Assembly (NCBI RefSeq): GCF_011045025.1
Contig: NZ_JAAKZX010000003.1
Span: 1-64,000 of the forward strand
Source of the DNA: Streptomyces ureilyticus
Lineage (GTDB): Bacteria; Actinomycetota; Actinomycetes; Streptomycetales; Streptomycetaceae
Direction of reading: 5' to 3'
Length of the DNA: 64,000 nucleotides
This document shows positions 44,373-53,282 of this stretch, piece by piece (positions within the stretch are counted from its first letter, which is position 1; each line of letters starts with the position of its first letter). Position numbers and translations under genes: made by a program. The notes beneath the pieces were generated by a model, which ran no database searches, was not told where the DNA came from, and saw only the letters and a program-made list of their open reading frames with translations.

Positions 44373-44949
44373 CCCCTTTCCCACCGCACTGAAGATCCTG
44401 GTGGCGGGAGGGTTCGGGGTAGGCAAGACCACCTTTGTCGGCGCGGTGAGCGAGATCGCGCCGCTGAGTACGGAGGAGTTGCTCACCACGGTCAGCGCCT
44501 CGACCGACAATCTCGACGGTATCGAGAACAAGGTCGAGACGACCGTCGCGATGGACTTCGGGCGCATCACGCTCGATCCGGAACATGTGCTGTACCTCTT
44601 CGGTACGCCTGGACAGGAGCGGTTCTGGTTCATGTGGGACGAGCTCTGTGAGGGTGCACTCGGCGCGGTCATCCTCGCCGACACCCGCCGCCTGGAGGAA
44701 TGCTTCGCCGCCGTCGACTTCTTCGAGCAGCGCGGCCTGGGGTTCATCGTCGCCGTCAACGAGTTCGACGGCGCCTACCGCTACGACCCGGAGGAGGTAC
44801 GGGCGGCCATCGACCTCGACCCGGAGATCCCCATCGTGCGCTGTGACGCGCGGATCTCCAGCTCAGGGGTGCAGACCTTGCTGACCCTCGTCCGCCACCT
44901 GATCGCCCACGCGCCCACCCGCGCCCCCAGTTACGGAGCCCGCACATGA
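44350..44949 (+). CDS. cvnD: Conservon small GTPase CvnD
   Basis: This 199-residue P-loop GTPase has G1 VAGGFGVGKTTFVG, G3 LFGTPGQERFWF, and a variant G4 VAVNEFDG in place of NKxD. It resembles eukaryotic Ras/Arf-like GTPases of the MglA/Cvn type. Hydrolysis is expected to be regulated by CvnB, CvnC and the kinase-like CvnA at the membrane. It overlaps cvnC by 23 bases and the GAF gene by four. The Glu-Phe change in G4 is common in CvnD proteins, so GTP specificity is family knowledge. Confidence 0.92.
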   Translation: MDYDDSSDPFPTALKILVAGGFGVGKTTFVGAVSEIAPLSTEELLTTVSASTDNLDGIENKVETTVAMDFGRITLDPEHVLYLFGTPGQERFWFMWDELCEGALGAVILADTRRLEECFAAVDFFEQRGLGFIVAVNEFDGAYRYDPEEVRAAIDLDPEIPIVRCDARISSSGVQTLLTLVRHLIAHAPTRAPSYGART

Positions 44950-45548
44950 GGTACGACCCGCCGCGCGTGGCCGGTCGGCTGTTGCTCACCCCCGAGGACA
45001 AGGACGCCCCCGCCCGGACGCGGCGGCTGCGCCGGCTCGGTCTGGGCGAGCGGGCCGAGCCGGCCTTCGACGCCTTCGCGGACCGGCTCGCCCAGATCGC
45101 CGCGGTGCCGTACGCGATGGTCAACTTCATTGACGAGAACGGGCAGTTCTTCGCAGGGCTCCATACTCCTGATGGCGCGGGCACGGGAGCGGACTCCGGT
45201 GGGCGGTCCGCCGTGATCCTCGCCGCGGACGGTACGGAGTACCGGTTCGGTCGCCATATGGCCCGCGACCACGGCTTCTGCCCCCATGTGGTGGTCCGGG
45301 GGAAGGCGCTGGCCCTGGAGGACGTCCGCGACTATCCGCGGTTCGCCGGGAATCCGGTCGTCGACGAGATCGGCATCCGCTCCTATCTCGGCGCCCCGCT
45401 CATCGACCACACAGGCACTGTGCTCGGCACGGTGTGCGTCGAGGACATCGAGCCGAGGCCCTGGGGGCGGGCGGGCCTGGACACCATCAAGGCGATGGCG
45501 GCGGAACTCGTCGAGCGGATCGAGCTGCGGGAGAGCGGCGGGTTCTGA
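44946..45548 (+). CDS. Conservon-linked GAF-domain protein
   Basis: A 200-residue protein made of one GAF domain (residues 40-195): FDAFADRLAQIAAVPYAMVNFIDENGQFF, DHGFCPHVVVRGKALALEDV, IRSYLGAPLIDHTGTVLGTVCVEDIEPRPW. GAF domains bind small molecules or haem; the ligand here is unknown. ATGA overlap with cvnD makes it part of the conservon, replacing the cytochrome P450 found at this place in some copies. It would give the conservon a cytoplasmic ligand input. No other domain is attached. Confidence 0.88.
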   Translation: MRYDPPRVAGRLLLTPEDKDAPARTRRLRRLGLGERAEPAFDAFADRLAQIAAVPYAMVNFIDENGQFFAGLHTPDGAGTGADSGGRSAVILAADGTEYRFGRHMARDHGFCPHVVVRGKALALEDVRDYPRFAGNPVVDEIGIRSYLGAPLIDHTGTVLGTVCVEDIEPRPWGRAGLDTIKAMAAELVERIELRESGGF

Positions 45549-45619
45549 GGGGCTTTCATGTTCTGAGGGCCCTTCATATGAGAGGTCTTCTTAGGCGGTC
45601 TCCAGGGATGACCCTCTGA

Positions 45620-45676
45620 AAAGTGCCCTCCTAGGGTCCTCATCCGGAAAGTGGCCTCCTAGGGACCTTCACACGG
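45620..45676. repeat. Two tandem near-identical 28-29 bp repeats
   Basis: AAAGTGCCCTCCTAGGG at 45620 and AAAGTGGCCTCCTAGGG at 45648 begin two adjacent copies that differ at a few bases. The second copy runs into the end of the DUF2264 gene. The convergent gene ends make a transcription-end role possible. Confidence 0.6.
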
Positions 45677-47552
45677 AAACGGTGTCCCCTTCGGGGAAGG
45701 TGATCCTGACTTCGTGCTCCTCCACCGCGCAGGACACCGACTCCCGCAGCGCCTGGGGATGTATGGCGTCCCGGGTCAGCGCGACCAGCGTGACGTACAC
45801 ACCGCGGCCTTCCGGACGACCGGCCGCACAACGCACGTACGGTGTCGCCGAATGCGGGCCCAAGGCGTTGGCATCCACCTCGCGTGCGATGCCCGCGTCC
45901 TCGTCCCAGCCGTGCAGCGCGACGACCACGCTGGTCAGCCCGTCCGCAGTTCGCGCCAGCGCCCAGCCCGAACCCCGCTCCGCCGTGGGCCGGTCCTCGG
46001 CGGCGACCGCGTAACCGCCCTCCCGCACCGCCACACCGGCCGGAGCCCGTACCCGGTGTACGCGGATCTCCCACGGACCGCGCAGCACACTCGTCGTCTC
46101 GATCGGGAACTCGGTGTCGTTGCCCGGCAGTTGAGCCTGGTAGCGGGACGCCGCCGTACGCCCGGAACAGTGCAGCGGAAGGATCAGGCGCCGGCGGGAG
46201 GCGGTGCCGTCCGGTGCGAGCAGCGCGATGTGTCCGTCCATCGTGCGCTCCCAGGCATGCGCGCCCGACTCGGGAGCGGTGGCCGAGGAGTACCCGAACT
46301 TCGCGTAGTGCGGGTCGTCTTCGGGAGGCCGGTCGGGGGAGTTGTGGTCGCTGCCGTGGTTGACGAGGCGGACGAGGCCGTCGTGCTTCGTGCCGTGCAG
46401 CAGCCAGCCGGGCGCCGGGAGCGCGGTGTACTGGTCCGACTCCTCGACGGGGAGCGGCAGTTCACGCTCCGTCCACACCGGGTGGTCCGCGGGCAGCAGC
46501 AGCCCGAGGAAGCCTTTGCTCGCCCAGTACGGTGACGCGGGCCCCGAGTACGGCTGCGTCATCGGCAGGAACGTGCCGTACCAGCCCAGCGGCAGCAGCC
46601 CCCGCTCATCGGGCACCCCGCGCTCCACGAAGTGGCTCACCGCGCCGGAGGCCATTCGGCGGGTGAGCCCCGGCGCCAGCGGAGTGCAGCCGGCGAGGGC
46701 GCCCAGCCACACCGGGGCCGTGGTGGCGAAACGGTACGTCAGGGAGCGCCCCTGGAGCACCGGTGCGCCGTCCGCACCGAAGAACTGCGGGTAGACGGCG
46801 AGGAACTGGGCGAGCCGGTCGCGGTAGACGCGGCCACGGCCACCGCCCTCGCCGCCCGTCATCCGCGCCCACAGCAGCGGGTACAGGTGCATGGCCCAGC
46901 CGTTGTAGTAGTCGAAGGCGCGCCCCTCGCCGTCGCTGTACCAGCCGTCCCCGATGTACCAGTCCTCGATGCGGTCGAGCCCGGCGTCGATGTCGTCCTG
47001 CCGGTACGGCGCGCCGACCGAGGCCAGGAACTGCTCGGCCACCACCTGGTACAGCCGCCAGTGGTTGTCCCAGGTACGGCGCCCCACAAAACCCCACAGC
47101 CAGTCCACGACTCGCTCCCGCACATCACCGTCCAGGCGGTCCCAGATCCAGGGGCGGGTCTCGTGCAGTCCGACGGCGATCAGGGCGGCCTCGGCCATCT
47201 GCTGGGAACAGTCGGTGAGTTCGGGCCAGGCTTCGCCGCTGTCGCGGTCCGTGCCCGTTGTCAGACCCCGCGCGTACCGTTCTATGAGACGGGGATCCAC
47301 CTCGCCGCGCGCTCCCGCGATCCGGAAAGAGGCCAGCAGAAATGACCGTGCGAAACCTTCAAGGCCGTCCGACACCACACCCGACCAGGAGGTTCTGCCG
47401 GGCAGCCGATACTGCGCCAAGCCCGGCGTCGCATACGGAACCAGCGCCTCCAACTGCCGGTCGGCGAGCGCCTCCCAGTGCGCCCGCGTCCAGCCGGTGA
47501 GCGGCGACAGGACGCGGTCCGTGGGTGGCAGGGCCAGATGCGGTGCGGGCAT
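45669..47552 (-). CDS. DUF2264 domain protein
   Basis: The 627-residue protein is a full-length DUF2264 member: an (alpha/alpha)6-barrel-like N-terminal half with GLEGFARSFLLASFR, WDNHWRLYQVVAEQFL and WYIGDGWYSDGEGRAFDYYNGW, and a beta-rich C-terminal half. The family resembles glycoside hydrolase/polysaccharide lyase folds; activity is not known to me. Start ATG 47552 has AGGAC seven bases upstream; the longer frame from 47633 lacks support. No signal peptide, so the substrate would be cytoplasmic. It stands alone. Confidence 0.88.
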   Translation of the reverse strand: MPAPHLALPPTDRVLSPLTGWTRAHWEALADRQLEALVPYATPGLAQYRLPGRTSWSGVVSDGLEGFARSFLLASFRIAGARGEVDPRLIERYARGLTTGTDRDSGEAWPELTDCSQQMAEAALIAVGLHETRPWIWDRLDGDVRERVVDWLWGFVGRRTWDNHWRLYQVVAEQFLASVGAPYRQDDIDAGLDRIEDWYIGDGWYSDGEGRAFDYYNGWAMHLYPLLWARMTGGEGGGRGRVYRDRLAQFLAVYPQFFGADGAPVLQGRSLTYRFATTAPVWLGALAGCTPLAPGLTRRMASGAVSHFVERGVPDERGLLPLGWYGTFLPMTQPYSGPASPYWASKGFLGLLLPADHPVWTERELPLPVEESDQYTALPAPGWLLHGTKHDGLVRLVNHGSDHNSPDRPPEDDPHYAKFGYSSATAPESGAHAWERTMDGHIALLAPDGTASRRRLILPLHCSGRTAASRYQAQLPGNDTEFPIETTSVLRGPWEIRVHRVRAPAGVAVREGGYAVAAEDRPTAERGSGWALARTADGLTSVVVALHGWDEDAGIAREVDANALGPHSATPYVRCAAGRPEGRGVYVTLVALTRDAIHPQALRESVSCAVEEHEVRITFPEGDTVSV

Positions 47553-47713
47553 GTAAGAGTCCTGACTCCTCGGGTTGCCGGTCGTTGTGAGGGTTCCGAG
47601 GAGGGATACGGCTGGATGCCCTGGATAGATCAATAGAGCGGGCAGAGGCGTCAGCCTTGGCTTGAACTTGGCTGAGCAGGTGAATGTCAGTGGGATTGGC
47701 TACGGTGCGAGCC

Positions 47714-48073
47714 ATGCCGGACGCAGAAGATGTACGCCGTGTTGCCCTCTCCCTGCCGGACACGACCGAGAAGATCGCGTGGAGCATGCCCACGTTCCGG
47801 GTCGCGGGGAAGATGTTCGCCACACTGCCCGAGGACGAGACGTCCATCGCCGTGCGCTGCCCGAAGGAGGAGCGGGACGAACTCGTTCTGGCGGAGCCCG
47901 GGAAGTTCTGGATCGCCGACCATGAGGCGGGCTTCGCCTGGGTGCGCGTCCGGCTCGCCGCCCTGGAGGACGACGGCGAGCTGCGGGACATCCTCGCGGA
48001 CTCCTGGCGCCAGGCCGCTCCGACCCGACTTCTTGAGTCCTACCCGGAGTTGGGCCTTCCGGCGGCCGACTGA
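47714..48073 (+). CDS. MmcQ/YjbR-family protein
   Basis: A 119-residue protein of the MmcQ/YjbR family with MPDAEDVRRVALSLPDTTEKIAW, FRVAGKMFATLPEDETS and the C-terminal LLADSWRQAAPTRLLESY-like block (DILADSWRQAAPTRLLESYP). Members are double wing-like DNA-binding or toxin-antidote-like folds without settled function. ATG 47714 matches the family start; an in-frame ATG at 47684 is also possible. It is convergent with the split transketolase pair. Confidence 0.88.
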   Translation: MPDAEDVRRVALSLPDTTEKIAWSMPTFRVAGKMFATLPEDETSIAVRCPKEERDELVLAEPGKFWIADHEAGFAWVRVRLAALEDDGELRDILADSWRQAAPTRLLESYPELGLPAAD

Positions 48074-48091
48074 GGGTGCTGTGGGTACGGA

Positions 48092-49009
48092 TCACGACTG
48101 GGCGCCCGCTCCGGCCCTCAGGAACTCTCCGATCCGCGTCCGCAGGGAGCCCGCGCCCAGCCCGTGCGCGGCCACGTGCTCAGCGATCTGCCCGTACCGG
48201 CGCAGCTCGCGGCGGCCGACGCCGAGAGCGAGTACCCGGTGCGGAAGGTCCGCGAGGGCGTCGTTGGCGGCGGAGGTCGACGTTCCCGCCAGGTACGGCT
48301 CCACGAGGACGGCATCGGTGCCGGCTGTTTCCGTGGCGCGGCGCAGGGTGGCCGCGTCGAAGGGCCGTACGGTCGTCGCGTACAACACGGTGACATCGAG
48401 CCCCTCGGTGGCCGCGAGCACTCCGTCGAGCATCGGCCCGACGGCGACGACGACACCGGCGCGCCCCTCGCGAACGGTCAGGAATCGCGACCCGTCCACC
48501 GGCAGGGCCTCCGCATTGGACTGCACCGACAGGCGTACGTAGACCTTGTCGTCGCCCGCCGCGACCGCCTGCCGCAGCAGTGTCTCCGCCTCGTCCGGGT
48601 GGCCAGGGACGTGGACGGTCCAGCCGTCGAGTGTGTCGAGCAGCGCCACATCGCCGGGTGCCATATGGGTGTAGCCGCCCGCGGGCCAGTCGAAGGAGGC
48701 GGCGGCGCTGACCAGCACCGCCCCCACGCCCTGATGCCCGAGATCCAGCTTGACCTGCTCGAAGGGCCGCTCGACCAGGAAGCTCGCGAAGGTGTGCACC
48801 ACGGGCCGCAGCCCGGTCAGCGCCAGGCCGGCGCCCGCTCCGACCAGCAGCTGCTCACGGATGCCGACGTTGATCACCCGGTCCGGATGCCGCGTCCGGG
48901 TCTCCTCGAAGTCGGCCATACCGATCTCGGCGAGAACTACCGCGACGCGCGGATCCTCGTCGAGCAGCCGCGAGACTACGGGCGCGAAGCGGTCACGCAT
49001 GGTGTCCAT
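48092..49009 (-). CDS. Transketolase C-terminal subunit
   Basis: This 305-residue protein carries the pyrimidine-binding and C-terminal domains of a transketolase-like enzyme: INVGIREQLLVGAGAGLALTGLRPVVHTFASFL, the TPP-activating Glu in IREQ, and a C-terminal nucleotide-like fold (TVLYATTVRPFDAATL). It needs the N-terminal subunit encoded just upstream to form the thiamine-diphosphate enzyme. Split transketolases occur in pentose metabolism and in secondary-metabolite pathways; no pathway genes are adjacent. ATG 49009 is followed by a second ATG at 49000. The subunits are separated by 76 bp. Confidence 0.88.
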   Translation of the reverse strand: MDTMRDRFAPVVSRLLDEDPRVAVVLAEIGMADFEETRTRHPDRVINVGIREQLLVGAGAGLALTGLRPVVHTFASFLVERPFEQVKLDLGHQGVGAVLVSAAASFDWPAGGYTHMAPGDVALLDTLDGWTVHVPGHPDEAETLLRQAVAAGDDKVYVRLSVQSNAEALPVDGSRFLTVREGRAGVVVAVGPMLDGVLAATEGLDVTVLYATTVRPFDAATLRRATETAGTDAVLVEPYLAGTSTSAANDALADLPHRVLALGVGRRELRRYGQIAEHVAAHGLGAGSLRTRIGEFLRAGAGAQS

Positions 49010-49085
49010 GATTCGGAACTGCCTTTCTGGTCTGGTGTTGATGAGAGATCTCAGGGCGGCGGTGCGTGGTTGAGGGATGTGGATC

Positions 49086-49787
49086 TCAGGCGGACTTGGG
49101 CTCGACCTGCGCGACGACCACCCGCGGCCGCCCGGGATGCGGCGCGGTGAACGCTGCGTACAGGGCCTCGTGGTCCCGCCCGTCGACGCTCTCGACGGAC
49201 CAGCCCGCGGCCTCGAACCGCGCGGCGATCCCGCCCGGCCGGGCATAGCTGGCGGAGGAGTTGTCGATCACCACGGTGTGCAGCCGGTCGAGCCCGGCAG
49301 GCCCGGCGTACGCGATCGCCTCGTGGTTGCTGCCCTCGTCCAGCTCCGCGTCCCCGACCAGCACCCACACGGCTGGCTCGTGCAACCCCTGGGCCCGCAG
49401 CCCCAGCGCCGTCCCGACCGCGATCGGCAGCCCGTGCCCGAGCGAACCGCTGCCGATCTCGGCGCCTGGCACCAGCACCCGGTCGGGGTGGTGGCCGAGC
49501 GGAGAGTCGTACGAGCCGAACGCCGGCAGCCACTCCACCGGTACGAAGCCCTTGGCGGCGAGCACCGCGTAGTACGCCATCGGCCCGTGCCCCTTGGAAA
49601 GCAGGAACCGGTCCCGCTCCGGATCGTCCACCCGCCCCGGGGTGACTCGCAGGACCCGGTCGTAGAGCACCCAGAGCGCGTCGAGGGTGGATGTGGCGGC
49701 GGGCCCGTGCTTCTCGTCGCCGCTCATCAGGCTCAGCAGCCCGGAAAGGTCCTCGTATGTGTATCGCCGTTCCGCTGTCTTGGTCAT
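49086..49787 (-). CDS. Transketolase N-terminal subunit
   Basis: This 233-residue protein carries the thiamine-diphosphate-binding domain: RDRFLLSKGHGPMAYYAVLAAKG, EIGSGSLGHGLPIAVGTALG, and the metal motif VGDAELDEGSNHEA. It pairs with the C-terminal subunit downstream on the same strand to make a two-carbon-transfer enzyme. The start ATG 49787 lies 140 bp before the tRNA-Pro gene, divergent from it. Residues GDxxx(N) are complete, so the pair is likely active. Confidence 0.9.
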   Translation of the reverse strand: MTKTAERRYTYEDLSGLLSLMSGDEKHGPAATSTLDALWVLYDRVLRVTPGRVDDPERDRFLLSKGHGPMAYYAVLAAKGFVPVEWLPAFGSYDSPLGHHPDRVLVPGAEIGSGSLGHGLPIAVGTALGLRAQGLHEPAVWVLVGDAELDEGSNHEAIAYAGPAGLDRLHTVVIDNSSASYARPGGIAARFEAAGWSVESVDGRDHEALYAAFTAPHPGRPRVVVAQVEPKSA

Positions 49788-49927
49788 GCCGACGATCGTG
49801 CAACCTCAAGCAAGATTGAGGTCAAGTGGCGTCTCCCCGGCGCAAAAGGAGTGCGCGACCACCGGTCCGAGTGCGGTATTGTTTCCATGCACGTTCGACC
49901 AGGGAAACCCCAGGTCACAGCGGGCAT

Positions 49928-50001
<74 letters not shown>

Positions 50002-50118
50002 CAGTGTGAAGGGTCTTCGCAGGCGAGAGCCTGTGAGGGCCCTTTTCGTATGGGTCGTTTCCGATCTTCGAGGTTGAGCACGCCGCTCATAGGCGCCTTT
50101 ACTCGGAGGTTTGCGAGG

Positions 50119-51213
50119 ATGCCGCTGCTGGACCTGAACAAGATCACTGCGGGGCTGTCGACGACCTGGTCGGGGTTCCTGCGGGACTGGGACCGCTCGC
50201 TGCGGTCGGGGAACTATCCGGAGACCACCCGGTACAACTATCTGCCGGCGGCCGCGCAGTTGGCGCGGTACCTGGGGGAGTACTCGCCAGATCCGGACGC
50301 GGACGCGGCGGCCGACGATCCGGTCGAGGTCAGCCGGGCGCATGTCGAAGCCTTCCAGGCGTGGATGACCGAGACGCGGTCGGCGTCGACGGCGCTGAAC
50401 AAGCACAAGGGTCTGCAGCAGTTCTTCAAGTGGCTGATGCTCGACGAGGGGGAGATCGACCGGTCGCCGATGGAGCGGGTCAGGCAGCCGAAGCTGCCGC
50501 AGAAGCTGGTCCCGGTCATCCGTGACGACGAGACCACGAAGATCCTCGGCACCTGCAATGGAAAAGACTTTGTCCAGCTGCGAGATGAGGCGATCATCCG
50601 CCTGTACTGCAACACGGGGGCGCGACTGTCCGAGGTCGGCAACCTCATGCTCGACGACATTGACCTGACCACCGAATCGGTGCACTTCCACGGCAAGGGC
50701 AGCAAGGACCGGCGCGTACGCTTCGGGCCGAAGACCGCGCGGGCGGTCAGCCGCTACCTGCGGGCCCGGGCCAAGCACAAGGCGGCTCATCTGCCGGATC
50801 TGTGGCTGGCCGAGCGAGGTGTACGAGGGCTGGCGCCCAACGGCATCAAGATCATGCTCAAGCGGCGAGGGCTCGCTGCCGGGCTGGTCGAGCTGCACGC
50901 GCACCGGTGGCGGCACACCTTCGCGCATGAGTGCGCGTCGAGAGTTTGGAGTGCGGTGAACGTGTCGGTTCGCTGCGCTTCCAGAGCGGTCAACAGCGGC
51001 GCGCCGAGGCGGTCGGGGTGTTGTCGGTCCCGGAGGTGCGGTGCGGAGGCAGCGCCCGGTGCCCTTGCCTGTGCCGATGCCATGGCTGTCGGTGCGCGGC
51101 CTTTGACCGGTTCGGTGTGCCGGGTTCCTGATCGGTTGCAGCGGGGGCGGGTAGCATCGGCCGCGCCGGGGATCAGGGGCGCCGTCAGGCAGGCGGCCCG
51201 GCTTGGGGATTGA
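50119..51213 (+). pseudogene. Truncated tyrosine recombinase (integrase remnant)
   Basis: Residues 1-270 are a tyrosine recombinase: an N-terminal SAM-like core-binding domain (WSGFLRDWDRSLRSGNYPETT) and a catalytic domain with Arg169 (NTGARLSEV), the lysine strand HFHGKGSKDRRVRFG, and His262-x2-Arg265 (HRWRHTFAHE). Directly after HTFAHE (50,931) the homology stops and the frame continues in unrelated, Arg/Cys-rich sequence to 51213. The second His/Trp and the catalytic tyrosine are missing, so it should be inactive. Start ATG 50119 was chosen for its MPLLDLNK core; ATG 50050 is an alternative. It lies next to the tRNA-Pro, suggesting an old integration event. Confidence 0.8.
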
Positions 51214-51237
51214 TGATGCGGAAGGGCGGGGCCGGGC

Positions 51238-52458
51238 ATGACGACGCCACCGGGAGGTAGCCAGGATCCGCCGGCGAGCCTGCGTGATCTTGAGGCGATG
51301 CTGGACGCGGTCACGGACCATGCCGTCGTCAAGCTGGGGCCGGGCGGTGAGGTGGTCCGCTGGAGCCGCAGTGCCCAGGCGATGACCGGCTACACGGAGC
51401 CCGAGATGGTGGGGCAGTCGGTGTCGGCGCTTCACACCGAGGAAGACCGCGGCGCCGGGTTGATGGAGCAGGAACTGGAGTCCGCCCGCCAGGACGGGCG
51501 GCGGGAGTTCCAGGGCTGGCGGGTCCGCAAGGGCGGCGAGCGATTCCTGGCCCACATCTCCCTGACGCCGGTGCGCGGCGAGCATGGTGCGGTGAGCGGC
51601 TTCGTCAAGGTCTTCCGGGACGTCACGGAGAGCGCGCGGGCAGAGTCGTTGTTCCATGGGTTGCTGGAGTCGGCCCCTGACGCGATGGTGATCGTGGGAT
51701 CGGACGCACGGATCGTCCTGGTCAACCGGCAAGCGGAAACGCTGTTCGGCTTCGAACGTGCCGAGTTGGTGGGCCGGGAGATCGAGGTGCTGGTGCCCGC
51801 GCGGTTCCGCGACCGCCACGTCGGCCACCGCTCCGGCTTCCTCGCCGATCCCCGGCTGCGGCCGATGGGGGCGGGGCTGGAGCTGTTCGGGATGCGCCGG
51901 GACGGCACCGAGTTCCCCGTCGAGATCAGCCTGAGTCCGCTGGAGACCGCCGAGGGGACGCTCGTGGCGGCGGCGATCCGGGACGTCACCGAGCGCCGGG
52001 AGACCGAGCAGCGGCTGCTGCGGCAGCGCGACGAGATCCTGGAGCTGTCCACGCCGGTGATCCAGGTGTGGGACAAGGTGCTGGCCCTGCCGATCATCGG
52101 CACCCTGGACACGCTGCGGGCCACTCGGCTGACCGAGGGCTTGCTGGAGAAGATCGCGCAGACCCAGGCCGAGGTGGCCATCCTGGACATGAGCGGGGTG
52201 CCCACCATCGACACTCAGGTCGCCCAGCATCTGCTGAAGACGGTGCAGGCGGCCGCCCTGATGGGGACGGTGAGCATCATGAGCGGGGTGCGGCCCGAGA
52301 CGGCCCAGTCCATGGTGCACCTGGGCATCGACATGGGACGCCTGCGCTCCCGTAACACGTTGCAGGACGCGTTGCAGCTGGCGTTGGCGGTGCTGGCCGA
52401 GCGGGCCGGGACCGTAGCGGCGGCTGCCCGGGCGCTGACGTCGGGGGAGTCGCTGTGA
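51238..52458 (+). CDS. rsbR: RsbR-type stressosome sensor (PAS-PAS-STAS)
   Basis: A 406-residue protein with two PAS domains (residues 20-135 and 140-255) and a C-terminal STAS domain of the RsbR type. The linker [24 protein letters not shown] and the STAS block [14 protein letters not shown] match Bacillus RsbR. Thr272 and Thr326 correspond to the two phosphothreonines there (T171 and T205). Such proteins assemble with RsbS into the cytoplasmic stressosome that captures RsbT. Two PAS domains suggest sensing of redox, light or a ligand; the cofactor is not visible. ATG 51238; it overlaps rsbS by four bases. Confidence 0.93.
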   Translation: MTTPPGGSQDPPASLRDLEAMLDAVTDHAVVKLGPGGEVVRWSRSAQAMTGYTEPEMVGQSVSALHTEEDRGAGLMEQELESARQDGRREFQGWRVRKGGERFLAHISLTPVRGEHGAVSGFVKVFRDVTESARAESLFHGLLESAPDAMVIVGSDARIVLVNRQAETLFGFERAELVGREIEVLVPARFRDRHVGHRSGFLADPRLRPMGAGLELFGMRRDGTEFPVEISLSPLETAEGTLVAAAIRDVTERRETEQRLLRQRDEILELSTPVIQVWDKVLALPIIGTLDTLRATRLTEGLLEKIAQTQAEVAILDMSGVPTIDTQVAQHLLKTVQAAALMGTVSIMSGVRPETAQSMVHLGIDMGRLRSRNTLQDALQLALAVLAERAGTVAAAARALTSGESL

Positions 52459-52841
52459 CCGAGGACGTGGTTCCGGTCATGAAGATCGGTGACACGCTAC
52501 TGGTCGCATTGCAGGGCGACCTGGACGACACCACGGTGATACAGATCGAGGAGCAGCTCACCCGGGAGGTCGCGCGCACCGGTGTGTCGGGCATGCTCAT
52601 CGATGTCAGCCGGCTGAGCGTGGTCGACTCGTTCATCGCCCGGGTACTGGCGAGGATCGTGGCAATGGTCCGGCTGCTGGGGGCGCAGGCGGCCGTGGTG
52701 GGGATACAGCCGGCGGTCGCCATCACCCTGGTGGAACTCGGCGTGCCGATGGGGCATCTGGACACCGCGCTCAACGCCGAACAGGGCCTGGCCCTGCTGG
52801 AGCGGCTGCGACGCGCCGATACCGGTACGGATCGCCCGTGA
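52455..52841 (+). CDS. rsbS: RsbS-type STAS stressosome scaffold
   Basis: A 128-residue single STAS domain that matches RsbS. The block [11 protein letters not shown] places the phospho-acceptor at Ser59, the same number as in Bacillus subtilis, and [19 protein letters not shown] is the core. RsbS forms the stressosome shell with RsbR and holds RsbT until phosphorylated. GTG 52455 overlaps rsbR. The following RsbT gene overlaps in turn, so the three are made in fixed ratio. Confidence 0.94.
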   Translation: MTEDVVPVMKIGDTLLVALQGDLDDTTVIQIEEQLTREVARTGVSGMLIDVSRLSVVDSFIARVLARIVAMVRLLGAQAAVVGIQPAVAITLVELGVPMGHLDTALNAEQGLALLERLRRADTGTDRP

Positions 52842-53269
52842 CCGCCGCTGGTGCTGTGACGGACAGGGAACCGTCCGTTTTCGACATCGTCGACGAGTCC
52901 GACCTGATCCGCGTCCGCAAGGTGCTGCGCACCGAGGCCGAGGCGGTGGGGCTCAACCTGGTGGACGCGACAAAGCTGATCACGGCCGGCAGCGAGCTGG
53001 CCCGCAACATCCTCAACTACGCAACCGGCCACCGTGGCCGGGTCACCGTCGAGCAGGTGTACCGGCAGAGTCGGCGGGGTGTGCGGGCCACGTTCGCCGA
53101 CGACGGTCCGGGCATCGAGGACATCGAGGCGGCGCTGACCGATGGCTTCAGCACCCGGGGCAGCATGGGGTTGGGCCTGCCGGGGGCGCGGCGGCTGGTG
53201 GACGACATGACCCTCACTTCCGCCGCCGGGTCGGGCACGACCGTGGTGATCGTGAAATGGCAGCGGTGA
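52838..53269 (+). CDS. rsbT: RsbT-type switch serine/threonine kinase
   Basis: The 143-residue GHKL ATPase/kinase has the N-box ELARNILNYATG, the G1 box ADDGPGIED, and the G2 box STRGSMGLGLPG, as in RsbT. It should phosphorylate RsbS and RsbR in response to stress and then, free of the stressosome, activate a downstream phosphatase. The start GTG 52838 overlaps rsbS as GTGA. The next gene encodes a SpoIIE-type phosphatase, a plausible output or feedback partner. Confidence 0.92.
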   Translation: MTAAGAVTDREPSVFDIVDESDLIRVRKVLRTEAEAVGLNLVDATKLITAGSELARNILNYATGHRGRVTVEQVYRQSRRGVRATFADDGPGIEDIEAALTDGFSTRGSMGLGLPGARRLVDDMTLTSAAGSGTTVVIVKWQR

Positions 53270-53282
53270 GGGTGGTAAGGGT

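Noticed and set aside
50931..51131. 66-codon ORF after the integrase remnant, Cys/Arg-rich
   Set aside because: No ribosome site or family similarity; decayed recombinase DNA is a simpler explanation.
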